Positions 11,803 through 28,165 of a stretch of DNA of 64,000 nt are shown one piece after another. The translations under genes were made by a program, and so were the position numbers. The stretch spans positions 28,284,661 to 28,348,660 of the forward strand of contig JAAOOA010000016.1 in NCBI GenBank assembly GCA_012861695.1. Reading direction: 5' to 3'. The DNA is from Trematomus loennbergii. Its lineage: Eukaryota > Chordata > Actinopteri > Perciformes > Nototheniidae. Numbering within the stretch: the first letter of the stretch is position 1; the number at the start of each line of letters is the position of its first letter. The notes under the pieces are model-generated. The model was not told where the DNA came from and ran no database searches. It worked only from the letters and a program-made list of their open reading frames with translations.

Positions 11803-12512
11803 TTTCTCTTGCTGAGGTGTGAACCTGCTGACCTCGCTGTATTGGAGGATGTTTGTGTTCCTGGATTACATCTGTAAAGTCAGGATTAACCTGCACATTA
11901 AACACCCTGCAGACACAAATGACAGCCCGTCATTTCCCACAATCCTTTGCTGTTTCCTGCTGGAGATGATTTCGCTCATCTGTTTGTGTATTTCTTTATT
12001 TGATTTTCATATTCAGACCGCAACAGTTTAGCGATTCACAGTGTTAATAAGTACAATTCGGACGTACTAATGTTACTTCTCCTACAGTATATTACACAGG
12101 AAAATATATTACTTTTTAGAGCGACAGTTACTTTGATTTGACATACATTACATAATATCATGGCTTTAGACTTGAAGCACTCAAACATGCATTAAAAAGG
12201 ATGAATAACTTGTCCCAATACAGAAATCAGTCAGTCAAAGGTTGATCAATTAAATGCTGTTTAAACTTTACTCATCAGTTCGTAACATAATACATTAAGT
12301 GCACAAATTCCTTTTCGTGGAATTCCTCTTGTGCTCACAATATCCTCATAAATATACAATATAATTCATAACTTTTGTTGCTTTTGAATACTCCTACTTT
12401 TGATACTTCAGGTTCATAATCTTTTTGTGTAGGACTTTTACTTCTAAGTGAGTATTTTAACATTGTTGTATTAATACTTTTATTTTAGTAAACGACCTGA
12501 ATACCACTAGAT
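11803..12512. other. Unique sequence with dispersed-repeat fragment at the 3' part
   Basis: Around 11933-11950 TTTCCCACAATCCTTTGC resembles a GFY/ZNF143-type motif. About 12320-12500 looks like a decayed TACTTTTACTT-rich fish repeat. No gene seen. Confidence 0.45.
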
Positions 12513-12593
12513 CACATGTGTCAAACTCAAGGCCCGGGGGCCAAATCAGGCCCTTGGTGGATTTAATTTCGGCCCGCAGGATAATTTCTAATT
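12513..12593 (+). mobile_element. hAT element end, solo 81-bp fragment
   Basis: Identical, as far as I can compare by eye, to 57137-57217, the left end of the complete hAT derivative at 57137-57729 (CACATGTGTCAAACTCAAGG onward). Homology stops at ATAATTTCTAATT, so only the terminus is present. Confidence 0.8.
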
Positions 12594-14509
<1,916 letters not shown>

Positions 14510-14713
14510 ACGGCTATGGCGCAGTGGATAGAGCGTTGGTGTTCGGATCAGGGGAGCACAGGTTCAAACCCCACTGCAGTCAGCATGTCGTTGTGTCCCT
14601 GAGACACTTCACCCCAAAATTGCTCCTGTGGGGATTGTCCACAGTATTGAGTTTGTAAGTCGCTTTGGATAAAAGCGTCTAACAAGTAACATGTAATGTA
14701 ATGTAATGTAAAT
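14510..14713 (+). mobile_element. tRNA-derived SINE copy 1
   Basis: A box A-like GGCGCAGTGG at 14518-14527 and a box B-like GGTTCAAACCC at 14571-14581 form a tRNA-like head. A shared body (TTGTGTCCCTGAGACACTTC) and a tail with CGCTTTGGATAAAAGCGTCT end in TAATG repeats. Fish SINEs of this design borrow their tail from a LINE. Two more copies of this family lie at 30662 and 40917. Confidence 0.85.
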
Positions 14714-16768
<2,055 letters not shown>

Positions 16769-17157
16769 TTAAAGGTGGGGTAGGTAATTTTGGAGAAACC
16801 AGCTCGAGTGCGCTAGAATTTGAAAATACACAGCCGGAAAAAATCTCCCACTTCCTAACAGAGCCCCTCCTCCAACACACACAAACGCGCACATGACCAA
16901 TGAGGGCACGAGATAAGTTTGTGCACAGATGGAAGGCTGACAGGCAGGTAGGCCATCCAGTTATTTTAGCCGGGCCGGCTAAATGATTGGTCGTGCTTTT
17001 TACAGTATTACGGCTTCCACAGATTACATTTTTTTATGGATTTTTTGTCAAAGCACTTAAGATATTCATTGCTATCGGGATGTTAAGAGCATTCCATGGA
17101 ATATAACAAAAAGTGTATCTCGAGCCGGTTTCTCAAACTTACCTACCCCACCTTTAA
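16769..17157 (+). mobile_element. T3 MITE copy 1
   Basis: TTAA at both ends with inverted termini AGGTGGGGTAGGTAA and TTACCTACCCCACCT. The interior (GGAGAAACCAGCTCGAGTGC, GACCAATGAGGGCACGAGAT, GGCTGACAGGCAGGTAGGCC) is shared with copies at 38327 and 49333. About 389 bp long and non-coding. Confidence 0.88.
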
Positions 17158-17746
<589 letters not shown>

Positions 17747-17874
17747 CTAAGAAATTGTGTATGCATGTGCATCACTCCCTATTGTAGTGGTCTGTGTGTG
17801 CAGATGTGTGCACACAAATGAGCAATCATATGTTGTGTGCTTGTCTCCGTCTCCTGGGCCCGAGGTTAAGAACA

Positions 17875-17980
<106 letters not shown>

Positions 17981-18219
17981 ACACTTGTCCTTGTCCATAG
18001 TGTTCCATTACAGCCCTTTTTCCTACAACATTAGGGTTATATTTTTCTAAAGTTAGTTGATCATTATGCATGCAGTTGATTTACTCAGGGTACTGTGCTA
18101 AGTATTTTGAGGTAATTGTACTTTTAAGTATTTCCATTTTTGCTACGTTACATATATAAAATGATCTAAATCCACGTTTTTTTAAATATATTATTTTGGA
18201 TTAAACTAGCGCACAGTAT

Positions 18220-19928
18220 TTAAAGGAGGGCCTATAGGCTTTGGGGGTTTTCCCTTCCTGTAGTGACATCACTATGTAACACTCCCGCTTCTATTGGCTA
18301 GCGCTCCAACACATTGTACGTGATAGGCTAAGGGGGCGGGACATCTCTAAGAGGTTGACCAATCACAACAGAGCCGGACAGCTAACCAATCAAAGCAGAC
18401 TGGACTCTGGTTTCAGACAGAGGGTGAAAAGAGGTGCTGCAGCACAGGCAGTATGAGACAAATAAAGAGCTTTTTGAACATTAAAGCATGGAGACATGTC
18501 ACAGTAGAGACACTACATACTGATATACACCTGAACATCAGCAGGAGAGGACTCTTTAAAGTAGAGACACTACATACTGATATACACCTGAACATCAGCA
18601 GGAGAGGACTCTTTAAAGTAGGACACTATATACTGATATACACCTGAACATCAGCAGGAGAGGACTCTTTAAAGTAGAGACACTACATACTGATATACAC
18701 CTGAACATCAGCAGGAGAGGACTCTTTAAAGTAGAGACACTACATACTGATATACACCTGAACATCAGCAGGAGAGGACTCTTTAAAGTAGAGACACTAC
18801 ATACTGATATGAACCTGAACATCAGCAGGAGAGGACTCTTTAAAGTAGAGACACTACATACTGATATACACCTGAACATCAGCAGGAGAGGACTCTTTAA
18901 AGTAGAGACACTACATACTGATATACACCTGAACATCAGCAGGAGAGGACTCTTTAAAGTAGAGACACTACATACTGATATACACCTGAACATCAGCAGG
19001 AGAGGACTCTTTAAAGTAGAGACACTACATACTGATATGAACCTGAACATCAGCAGGAGAGGACTCTTTAAAGTAGAGACACTACATACTGATATGAACC
19101 TGAACATCAGCAGGAGAGGACTCTTTAAAGTAGAGACACTACATACTGATATGAACCTGAACATCAGCAGGAGACGACTCTTTAAAGTAGAGACACTACA
19201 TACTGATATACACCTGAACATCAGCAGGAGAGGACTCTTTAAAGTAGAGAGACACTACATACTGATATACACCTGAACATCAGCAGGAGAGGACTCTTTA
19301 AAGTAGAGACACTACATACTGATATACACCTGAACATCAGCAGGAGAGGACTCTTTAAAGTAGAGACACTACATACTGATATACACCTGAACATCAGCAG
19401 GAGAGGACTCTTTAAAGTAGAGACACTACATACTGATATACACCTGAACATCAGCAGGAGAGGACTCTTTAAAGTAGAGACACTACATACTGATATACAC
19501 CTGAACATCAGCAGGAGAGGACTCTTTAAAGTAGAGACACTACATACTGATATGAACCTGAACATCAGCAGGAGACGACTCTTTAAAGTAGAGACACTAC
19601 ATACTGATATACACCTGAACATCAGCAGGAGAGGACTCTTTAAAGTAGAGACACGACATACTGATATCCACCTGAACATCAGCAGGAGAGGACTCTTTAA
19701 AGTAGAGACACTACATACTGATATACACCTGAACATCAGCAGGAGAGGACTCTTTAAAGTAGAGACACTACATACTGATATACACCTGAACATCAGCAGG
19801 AGAGGACTCTTTAAAGTAGAGACACTACATACTGATATACACCTGAACATCAGCAGGAGAGGACTCTTTAAAGTAGAGACACTACATACTGATATACACC
19901 TGAACATCAGCAGGAGAGGACTCTTTAA
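18220..19928 (+). mobile_element. T4 MITE copy carrying an expanded terminal minisatellite
   Basis: Left terminus TTAAAGGAGGGCCTATAGGC matches the reverse complement of the T4 terminus at 33972. The right boundary is TTAA at 19925-19928. Body blocks (CTTCTATTGGCTAGCGCTCC, GACCAATCACAACAGAGCC, AAAGAGGTGCTGCAGCAC) are shared with T4 fragments at 2735, 3985 and 26990. Compared with those, the stretch between CCTGTAG and TGACATCAC is deleted. From 18504 to the end the element is a 25-unit tandem array of its own terminus. Confidence 0.85.
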
Positions 19929-19929
19929 G
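18504..19929 (+). repeat. 57-bp minisatellite, 25 units
   Basis: Units start GTAGAGACACTACATACTGA and end AGGACTCTTTAAA. Starts fall every 57 bp from 18504; unit 3 (18618) lacks one base and unit 14 (19244) has two extra. Units 6, 10, 11, 12 and 19 have TATGAACC in place of TATACACC, and units 12 and 19 also share GACGACTC, suggesting a higher-order duplication of about seven units. Because 57 is divisible by three, both strands stay open, giving spurious repetitive proteins of up to 253 residues. Confidence 0.97.
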
Positions 19930-20437
19930 GGATCACCAATACGCTCGTCTTTTACCAGCTGCAATACATAAACCAATTGATGAACACATTGATGCATCAA
20001 TATTATAATTGGATAATATAATAAACATCCTATTGCAATATTGCGTGATGAGCACTTTTACCATTGGTAATATACGTTTTTAAAATACTTATTACATTTC
20101 CTACTTCATATTTGGTACTTGATTACTTATTCATACTTTTACGTAATATTTTGAATTAAGGACAGAGTATTTATACACTGTAGTTTTGGTCAGTTTCCCT
20201 GTTTAACCCTCAGACCTCATTTTCTCTAAGATCAATAAAGTTTGATCTCATTTAGGCTGCAGATCAGGGTCATGCTGGTGATCTGACATGCTCAGTTCCT
20301 CAGTTTGGGCGAAATAATTACCGTTTGTCGTGATTGCATCCTGTTTTCTCCGGTATTTTGACTCCGATGCTCCCTGACAGCTGCAGGTTTCAGATAGATG
20401 TGCCGTCATGTATCTGATGTTTTACTGTCTTTAAGTG

Positions 20438-20441
<4 letters not shown>
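19930..20441. other. Unique AT-rich sequence, no gene seen
   Basis: No repeat family or coding signal recognised apart from weak TACTT-type fragments near 20080-20160. Confidence 0.5.
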
Positions 20442-20502
<61 letters not shown>

Positions 20503-20522
20503 TGTGTGGGTGTGTGTGTGTG

Positions 20523-20556
<34 letters not shown>

Positions 20557-20560
20557 GCGT
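20442..20560. repeat. (GT)n microsatellite, 119 bp
   Basis: GT array with two GGTG shifts, one GGG and a GCGTGTGCGT tail. Confidence 0.98.
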
Positions 20561-21403
<843 letters not shown>

Positions 21404-22063
21404 TCATCTTAATTTAACCCATTGTTCAGCTCTTAAATCTCTCAAATGACCTTTCAAAATGAGAAAATCTCTGAAAATCTGTTTCCTTATCCCAGGCTTT
21501 CTGTCCTCAGTCAGCCTCGCCTCATATCTGGAGTTACAGGTTTTTTCCCCTGACAGCGTTGACAGCCTTAAACATATGTAGAAATGTTGCGGGTATAGAT
21601 CAGCCTGTAATCTGTTTCCTGTATTACAGATGATTAGTCGCTGCTTTGCTTCCTGTAGCACTTTGAAACTGGAGACGATGTTTCTGGAAACACGGCTGTG
21701 ATTACATGAAACTGTTGAGGCTGCATTCAGGGTGCATTTCAGCTCGTGGTGCGTTGTTTGAAAATGTTGGAATATGTTTATTGAAAACAGACTCTGAAAT
21801 CCTGATCTGCAGACCGCAGTAAATCCCCGCAGGACAGATGGTGATATTAATGCCGTGTTCTGAAAGTAAAACCTCCATCCTGCCACATCACAATAAAACA
21901 TCCCGTCTGATGACAGCGTTACAGTTCTCAGGAAGTCAATATTTAGTGAGGGGGAAATGTGTTCCCATGACACAATATTTAGAAAGTGGATTTGACAGGC
22001 TAACCATAACGTTTTTATAACATAATGGCTCATGATAACAATATGAAGGCTGATGACAGTCAT
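21404..22063 (-). other. Unassigned open frame, 219 codons from first ATG
   Basis: This is the longest open frame outside low-complexity sequence. The open stretch continues to 22129 but begins there with GTG; the first ATG is at 22063-22061. The translation is rich in Phe, Ser and Leu, has no obvious signal peptide, zinc-binding pattern or transposase motif, and I do not recognise it. No repeat overlaps it. A chance frame in non-coding DNA, a decayed transposon segment and an unknown single-exon gene are all possible; chance is the most likely. Confidence 0.15.
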
Positions 22064-22402
22064 GAAATATGATTGAAAGCTGCAGAACAGCCACTTAACC
22101 AAACAATGTGGGTGCGATTGTTTTTTCACGTGAAGAATACACTTTTAAACTCAATTTGTATGTAATATTATGTTAGCACAAAACTCAAACATAAGTTGAA
22201 CCTTTTTAAAGAAATGTGCATGCATAAATGTTACATTTTGTACCTTTTTAGGTGCTTAGGAAAAATTGGATCTCGAACATCTGTTGATGGAGATCGTGGA
22301 AAATAACCAAAAGCTTCAGAATGGCAACTAAATGGTCCTCATTGTTTAAGATCACAACTCGAGCTGAAGTCTTAAAAAGTCTTATTTGACCCACCTACTT
22401 TG
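22064..22402. other. Unique sequence, no gene seen
   Basis: AT-rich spacer upstream of T1 copy 4. Confidence 0.5.
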
Positions 22403-22896
22403 TTAAAGGGGACCTATTATGCAAAATGCACTTTTGTACGTCTTTTATACATGAATATGTGTCCCCGGTGTTCCAGGGAACTCACCAAGTGTCAGAAAAC
22501 ACAACCCTCTCTATTTTCCTCCATACCCAAATCTCTAAAAAAGGGGCTGCAACGGATCTGATCAAAACTGATCCAGATTTGAACACTGTCCTGACGTCAG
22601 GATGGTGTCGCTACGGCTATTGGGCCAACTCCACCAATCAGGAGGAGACAGCCACGGCCATTGCCGTTCGAAAGCGCTGGAGACGCTTTAGTACATATGC
22701 CAGGCCAGTAGATGGTGCTGTTCTCACAGAATCTGCCCTTGCTAAAACAGAGCTAAAAAATGTCAAATTGAGCGAAATGAGGCATGGCTAAAATGCATGA
22801 TCTGTTTGGTATTTGGAAAAAAAAAAAGTATAAATATGCCTTATATAGGTATGGTCCAGTATATTATTCAAATATAGCATGATAGGTCCACTTTAA
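22403..22896 (+). mobile_element. T1 MITE copy 4, short subtype
   Basis: TTAA on both sides and the GGACCTATTATGC / GCATGATAGGTCCACT termini. The interior differs from copies 2 and 3 and contains CCAACTCCACCAATCAGGAG, shared with copy 5. A frame of about 121 codons (22426-22791) is also open in copy 5. Confidence 0.88.
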
Positions 22897-23131
22897 GTAT
22901 AAATGTGATACACAGGCTTCTTTATGACTAAATATGAGTACATCGCTTTGATATTTTACTTTCTATTTCTTTAAAAATGTGCTCATTTAGTGTGCAGAGA
23001 GTTTTTCATGTAAAACAGGGGGAAGAAAAGTAGTCCCATGCTCCCAAACGCTTTGAGAAATTACAAATATCTTCATAATGTCACCAGCCTGCATTTTATT
23101 TGACCTTTTGCTTAATTAGGATTCTGTACCA

Positions 23132-23416
<285 letters not shown>

Positions 23417-23903
23417 AGGATTTGCAGGTCAGGAGTTATTGAACACTGAGACCCAGAGTAGGCCTCGGGGAATAACCCTGCAGTGAGTTTCAAACTGTGT
23501 ACATGTATTTTTCTCAAAAGGGTAAATGTTTGGACTCTCCATACGTGACCCCATAGATTAAAGAGGGATCATATCATCCTTTATTTCCATCGTTAGAGTC
23601 CGAGGTTTCCCTGGACAGCAGCTGGCGTGGTGTCTCCTCCGGATTAATGCTGAGCGAGCGTATCGTATGTCAGATACGTTGGTACGGTACATGGAGGTCC
23701 GCAGGGTCAGCAGCTTAAAGCCTCTCTGATGGGTTCTCAATCAGATGGAAACTAAAGAGGCAACAGCGGATATAAAAAAGCGGGAACACAATGTTCTGAT
23801 GCAGAGACACGATGAGGGCACAGATGAACCTGATTGATCTCAGAGTGAGAGTGGGACAGCAGGTGCAGAGAACACGATAAGGGAGGATGAGGTTATAGAA
23901 ACA
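23417..23903. other. Unique sequence, no gene seen
   Basis: Two minus frames of 60-63 codons (23558-23740, 23715-23906) without domain resemblance. Confidence 0.5.
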
Positions 23904-24663
23904 CACGTGAAGCCGACGTTAGGTCAACATCTGCAGCAGCTTCTCAGTGAAAACCCTCCAGACCGGCAGGAAACAATACAGGTTTTGGGCTGCGAAAGCA
24001 CATTTGATCATTTGTGGTTAACATTTGGATCAAATCTTTGTATTTACCTGAAGTTATACCAAGTTACATATCTTTAACGTGTGTGTATCTCATATTTTAT
24101 TTTACCGTGTGCTGAAACGAAAGAAGTGAGAGAAGGACAGGTTGTAAGAACAGAAAAACGTAACTTACATGAAGTCGACATCTGCCGCAGCTTCTCAGTA
24201 AAAACCCTGGAAATCTGTCCTAAAACATACGGTCAGGTTTCCAGGTGCTATAGCACATTTGTGGTTTGGACCAAATCTTGGGATGTACATGAAGTTATAC
24301 CAATTAACATGTTTTTCACATGTGTGTGTCGGTCATATTTGACCTTATGCTTAACAAATCTCTCAAGAATGATCTCCGCGATTGAAAGTGAGACGAGAAC
24401 AGAAGGTGGACAGAAGTGAAACATGAGAGAAGGACAGGTTATGAGAACAGAAAAAAGCACTTACATCGAGGTCAACAACTGCATCTGTTCCACATCTGCT
24501 AATCTGTAACACATGTACTGTAACATCCTTTAGCAAATGTTATGATTTGGTGGCAACATGACAAGTTTTGGGATTGAAAAAGATTCCCATATGTCTTAAT
24601 TTAAGGAAGCTATAACAAATGGAATATCTTTCAAATGTGTGCATCTATTGTATGTTACCTTAA
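23904..24663 (+). repeat. Degenerate long-period tandem repeat, about 3 units
   Basis: The block GTCAACATCTGCAGCAGCTT (23924) recurs diverged at 24175 and 24471. GAAGTTATACC (24050) recurs at 24291 and, as GAAGCTATAAC, at 24606. Period about 240-315 bp. The last unit is split by T1 copy 5 and continues at 25153-25330. Confidence 0.75.
24601..24663 (+). repeat. 63-bp direct repeat, left of T1 copy 5
   Basis: Begins TTAAGGAAGCTATAAC and ends ACCTTAA. It matches 25153-25215 with one visible substitution (TATGTTACC versus TATTTTACC). It is bounded by TTAA on both sides. Confidence 0.95.
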
Positions 24664-25156
24664 AGTGGACCTATCATGCTATATTTGAATAATATAGTGT
24701 AGGACCATACCTATATAAGGCATATTTATACTTTTTTTTTTTCAAAATACCAAACAGATCATGCATTTTAGCCATGCCTCATTTTGCTCAATTTGACATT
24801 TTTTACCCCTGTTTTTGCAAGGGTTGATTCTGTGAGAACAGCACCACCTACAGGCCTGGCATATGTACTACAGCGTCTCCAGCGCGTTCGAACGGCAATG
24901 GCCGTGGCTGTCTCCTCCTGATTGGTGGAGTTGGCCCAATAGCCGTAGCGCCACCGTCCTGACGTCAGGACAGTGTTCAAATCTGGATCAGTTTTTATCA
25001 GATTCGTTGCAGCGCCTTTTTTAGAGATTTGGGTATGGAGGAAAATAGAGAGGGTTGTGTTTTCTGACACTTGGTGAGTTCCCTGGAACACCGGGGACAC
25101 ATATTCATGTATAAAAGACGTACAAAAGTGCATTTTGCATAATAGGTCCCCTTTAA
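24660..25156 (-). mobile_element. T1 MITE copy 5, short subtype, with 63-bp flanking repeats
   Basis: TTAA at 24660-24663 and 25153-25156; termini AGTGGACCTATCATGC and GCATAATAGGTCCCCT. It is close to copy 4 in reverse orientation. Unlike the other copies, the sequence duplicated around it is 63 bp long instead of only the 4-bp TTAA. Confidence 0.9.
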
Positions 25157-25215
25157 GGAAGCTATAACAAATGGAATATCTTTCAAATGTGTGCATCTAT
25201 TGTATTTTACCTTAA
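25153..25215 (+). repeat. 63-bp direct repeat, right of T1 copy 5
   Basis: Partner of 24601-24663. Its right side continues the local long-period tandem unit (AAGTGAAAGTGGTACGAGAA at about 25245), so it is part of the original locus. Confidence 0.95.
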
Positions 25216-25330
25216 GCTTATCAAATGACTTAATGATTATAGTGGCAAGTGAAAGTGGTACGAGAACAGAACATAGAGGAAAGAAAGTAAACAGAAATTG
25301 CTGGAGTTCGGCCTGTTACATCTTCAGAAA

Positions 25331-26563
25331 AAATCCGATCTAAAATGAGTTTGTAAAACCCGTCGATGTGTTCCTGCTCTCATCTTACCACAAGTCATTT
25401 TCAATTTTAAACATTACACAGCTTCTATAATGACTTTACAGCCACACAAACTCATCTCTCTGCTGTAAACTGGTTAGTTCTGGGGTTTATAAATAATCCA
25501 CCAACAATAAATCATGACAGTATTCTCCTCCGCTGGAATATGAAAACCTTTGACTCACAGAAGTCTTTAAAAGCTGTGTCTCATTCTCAGCACCATAAAA
25601 TACATGTTTCGCTTAATTCTCAAATCATACAGAATTACATCATTATGTAATGTCCAGAATGACACCAAGATGTGGTGTTTGAGTTGTGCTCTTGATAAGC
25701 CATTAAAACAGTAAAATACGTGTCTCCTGTTCACCAACACATACCCATCTGTTATGGAAAAAGAAAGTATTCTAAAAGTAATCTGAATATGTTACTTTTT
25801 TAAGACACGTAACTGTAACTGTATTCGGATTACTTTCAGAGCCATGTATTCAGTAACTAATTACATTTACAAAGTAACCATCCCAACCCTGCAAGTATGT
25901 GTAAATAGTATTTAAGTACAAGACTGGAGTTAATGTACCGAGTTATTTTCCATAATTGGTTTCACTGAAAATAGATTTTCAATGCAGGACATGAGAAGTA
26001 TTAATACCTCACAAACATGAACTGAATACTTCTCCCATTACTGCTTAGAAATCAGAGTTAAATACTTTAATATGTTTTTAAAGACATCGTCAGAGACTCA
26101 GGGTCTGATTGGAAAGCGTTGATCGGTCCTCAGCAGACTTTCCTGGAAACTCTGAAGAAACTCATCTTTCCTAACAGACCATCAACGCACCGCCAGAGGT
26201 GAAGTCACTTTTATGGAAATGAGGAAGACGAGTGGAGGCAGGACGAAGGCCAAACCTCCACATCATCTGTGGGGATATTATTTGAGTGTGTTTCACAGTC
26301 TGTAATCCCCATCATTATCATTATCAAAGCACGCTCCACTGAACTGTCCACAATTTAAGTGGAGCTGCAACAAAACACTTAAACAATTTTGATATCTGTC
26401 AATAGTTAGTCATTTTTTGTATTTCAAAATGTCTTTAGATGCTGATCAGCCTCTCAAAGTTAGAGATCTGCTCTTTGTCTCTGTTCTTTAGCATGCTAAG
26501 GTGAATATCTTTGCTTTCAGACTAACAAAACAAGACATTTAAAGACATCACCTTGGACTTTGA
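25331..26563. other. Mostly unique sequence with one dispersed-repeat fragment
   Basis: About 25760-25890 (AAAGTAATCTGAATATGTTAC, CGTAACTGTAACTGTATTC, AAAGTAACCATCCCAACCC) looks like a dispersed fish repeat. No gene seen in the rest. Confidence 0.45.
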
Positions 26564-26632
26564 GGCAAGGCAAGGCAAGTTTATTTATATAGCACTTTTC
26601 TGTACGTGACAATTCAAAGTGCTTTACAAAAC
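26564..26632 (+). mobile_element. LINE/SINE-type 3' tail fragment
   Basis: GGCAAGGCAAGTTTATTTAT, ATAGCACTTTTCTG and AATTCAAAGTGCTTTACA form a tail often seen in teleost retroelements. No coding part is present. Confidence 0.6.
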
Positions 26633-26989
26633 AAATTAAAATACTTTTTATGAATAAATACAGTAAAAACACATTATATAATGGCATTTTACAACAGGCA
26701 TTACAAAGCAAAGATAATAAAATAATATAATAAAAATAAACACCACAGGTATACAATACATGTTTAAAAGGCATACTGTACAGTAGTTCGAATATGAGCA
26801 GCTCAATTGAGAAACATTTTCTGCTTTTTTCCAACATTTCTTTGACCAAAAGACTAGAAATCTTGAAACTCTTAATCATTTGTTGCAGCCTTAGTTACAA
26901 AACCTGCTTTAGACTTCATTAAATGACATTGTTTTGGGGTTATTACACTTTTGATAACTATTTTGGTAGTAGGTCATCTTTAGATTTGC
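26633..26989. other. AT-rich sequence, no gene seen
   Basis: A 120-codon minus frame (26517-26879) is AT-rich, hydrophobic and overlaps the retroelement tail; not supported as a gene. Confidence 0.5.
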
Positions 26990-27210
26990 TCTGATGTTCA
27001 AAAAGCTCTTTAGTTTTCTCATACTGCCTGTGCTGCAGCACCTCTTTTCACCCTCTGTCTGAAACCAGAGCCCAGTCTGCTCTGATTGGTTAGCTGGCCG
27101 GCTCTGTTGTGATTGGTCAACCTCTTAGAGATGTCCCGCCCCTTATCCTATCAGGTACAATGTGTTGGAGCGCTAGCCAATAGAAGCGCGAGTGTTACAC
27201 ACTGAAGTCA
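26990..27210 (-). mobile_element. T4 MITE fragment, minus orientation
   Basis: Reverse complement of the T4 body at 18270-18480: CTGCTGCAGCACCTCTTTTC-like, GTTGTGATTGGTCAACCTC and GGAGCGCTAGCCAATAGAAG blocks. Both termini are missing, and it has no minisatellite. Confidence 0.8.
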
Positions 27211-27537
27211 CAATGCAAACAAAGGTGTCCAATGAAGGCGTTTAATACCCAACATTATATTTTGTGTGTTAACAGGGTAATACACAATAGTCACTTGAGG
27301 ATAGAAGTATTACTTTAAAGTGATATAAATAACTTGTTTTTTCAGGTTAAGATGTCACCACTAAAATCTGAGCAGAACTGTGTTTTCTCCTCTAACAGCT
27401 GATTACACACTGAGTCCTGAATGTGTGTCACTTTGTTCCATCATCAGCGTTAAACCAGCCGCCCGTCCAGAGAAAGGGTTCAGTGATCCTGAGCGAGAGG
27501 AGGGTCTCTATAGAGGGGTGATCAGGCGTGAGACCCC
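27211..27537. other. Unique sequence, no gene seen
   Basis: A frame at 27380-27631 reads into the tetranucleotide array. Confidence 0.5.
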
Positions 27538-27765
27538 CGTCCGTCCGTCCGTCCGTCTGTCCGTTTGTCCGTCTGTTAGTCCGTCCGTCCGTCTGTCTGT
27601 TAGTCCGTCTGTTAGTCCGTCCGTCTGTTAGTCCGTCTGTCCGTCCGTCCGTCTGTTAGTCCGTCTGTTAGTCCGTCCGTCTGTTAGTCCGTCTGTTAGT
27701 CCGTCCGTCCGTCCGTCTGTTAGTCCGTCCGTCCGTCTGTCTGTTAGTCCGTCTGTCCGTCCGTC
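27538..27765 (+). repeat. CCGT/CTGT/TAGT tetranucleotide array
   Basis: 228 bp of mixed CCGT and CTGT units punctuated by TAGTCCGT. Blocks such as CTGTTAGTCCGTCCGTC recur, showing higher-order slippage. Confidence 0.95.
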
Positions 27766-27851
27766 ACAAGCCTCATGATCACTGGACGAGGACTCTCAGA
27801 TTCACTCATCAGACCTTTAGACCCACAGGCCTCGAGAAACCACTTTAACAC

Positions 27852-28165
27852 AGGTTACATAAGGTTTTTGTGTGACTTTTTCAAGCCATTTCCAAAAGAT
27901 GGCACAAAAATACAGACTCAAATGACAATACAGAAAAAAAAATGTAAGGAGAAAGCTTATTTATGACTTATTTGTATACCAAGTGTATTAAATGGAGAAA
28001 TCACGTTAACAGTGATTACATAAGGGTTGATTTTGCGTGACTTTTTATAACTTTTTCAAGCCATTTCCAAAAGATGGCACAAAAATACAGACACAAATGA
28101 AAATAGAGAAAACTATTTTAAGATGAAAGGATATTTATGACTTATTTTTAGTGTATTATTTGAGT
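27852..28165 (+). repeat. Direct tandem duplication, period about 175 bp
   Basis: CAAGCCATTTCCAAAAGATG and GGCACAAAAATACAGAC occur at 27882 and again at 28057, with TTACATAAGG upstream and TTTATGACTTATTT downstream in both copies. Confidence 0.9.

Noticed and set aside
14517..14590. Functional tRNA gene
   Set aside because: Box A and box B are present but the cloverleaf is not convincing, and the sequence continues into a SINE body and tail shared with copies at 30662 and 40917.
18504..19929. CRISPR array
   Set aside because: Units are contiguous with no unique spacers, and the context is a vertebrate genome; likewise the GATCCAGCTG blocks at 23279 are separated by TG repeats only.
18453..20000. 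Repetitive 19-residue proteins of 139-253 aa on both strands
   Set aside because: They are translations of the 57-bp minisatellite, whose length is divisible by three and which is open on both strands; the frame breaks follow unit indels.
22426..22791. 121-aa protein in T1 copy 4
   Set aside because: Lies within a non-autonomous MITE; the homologous frame is closed in copy 3 and changes freely in copy 5.
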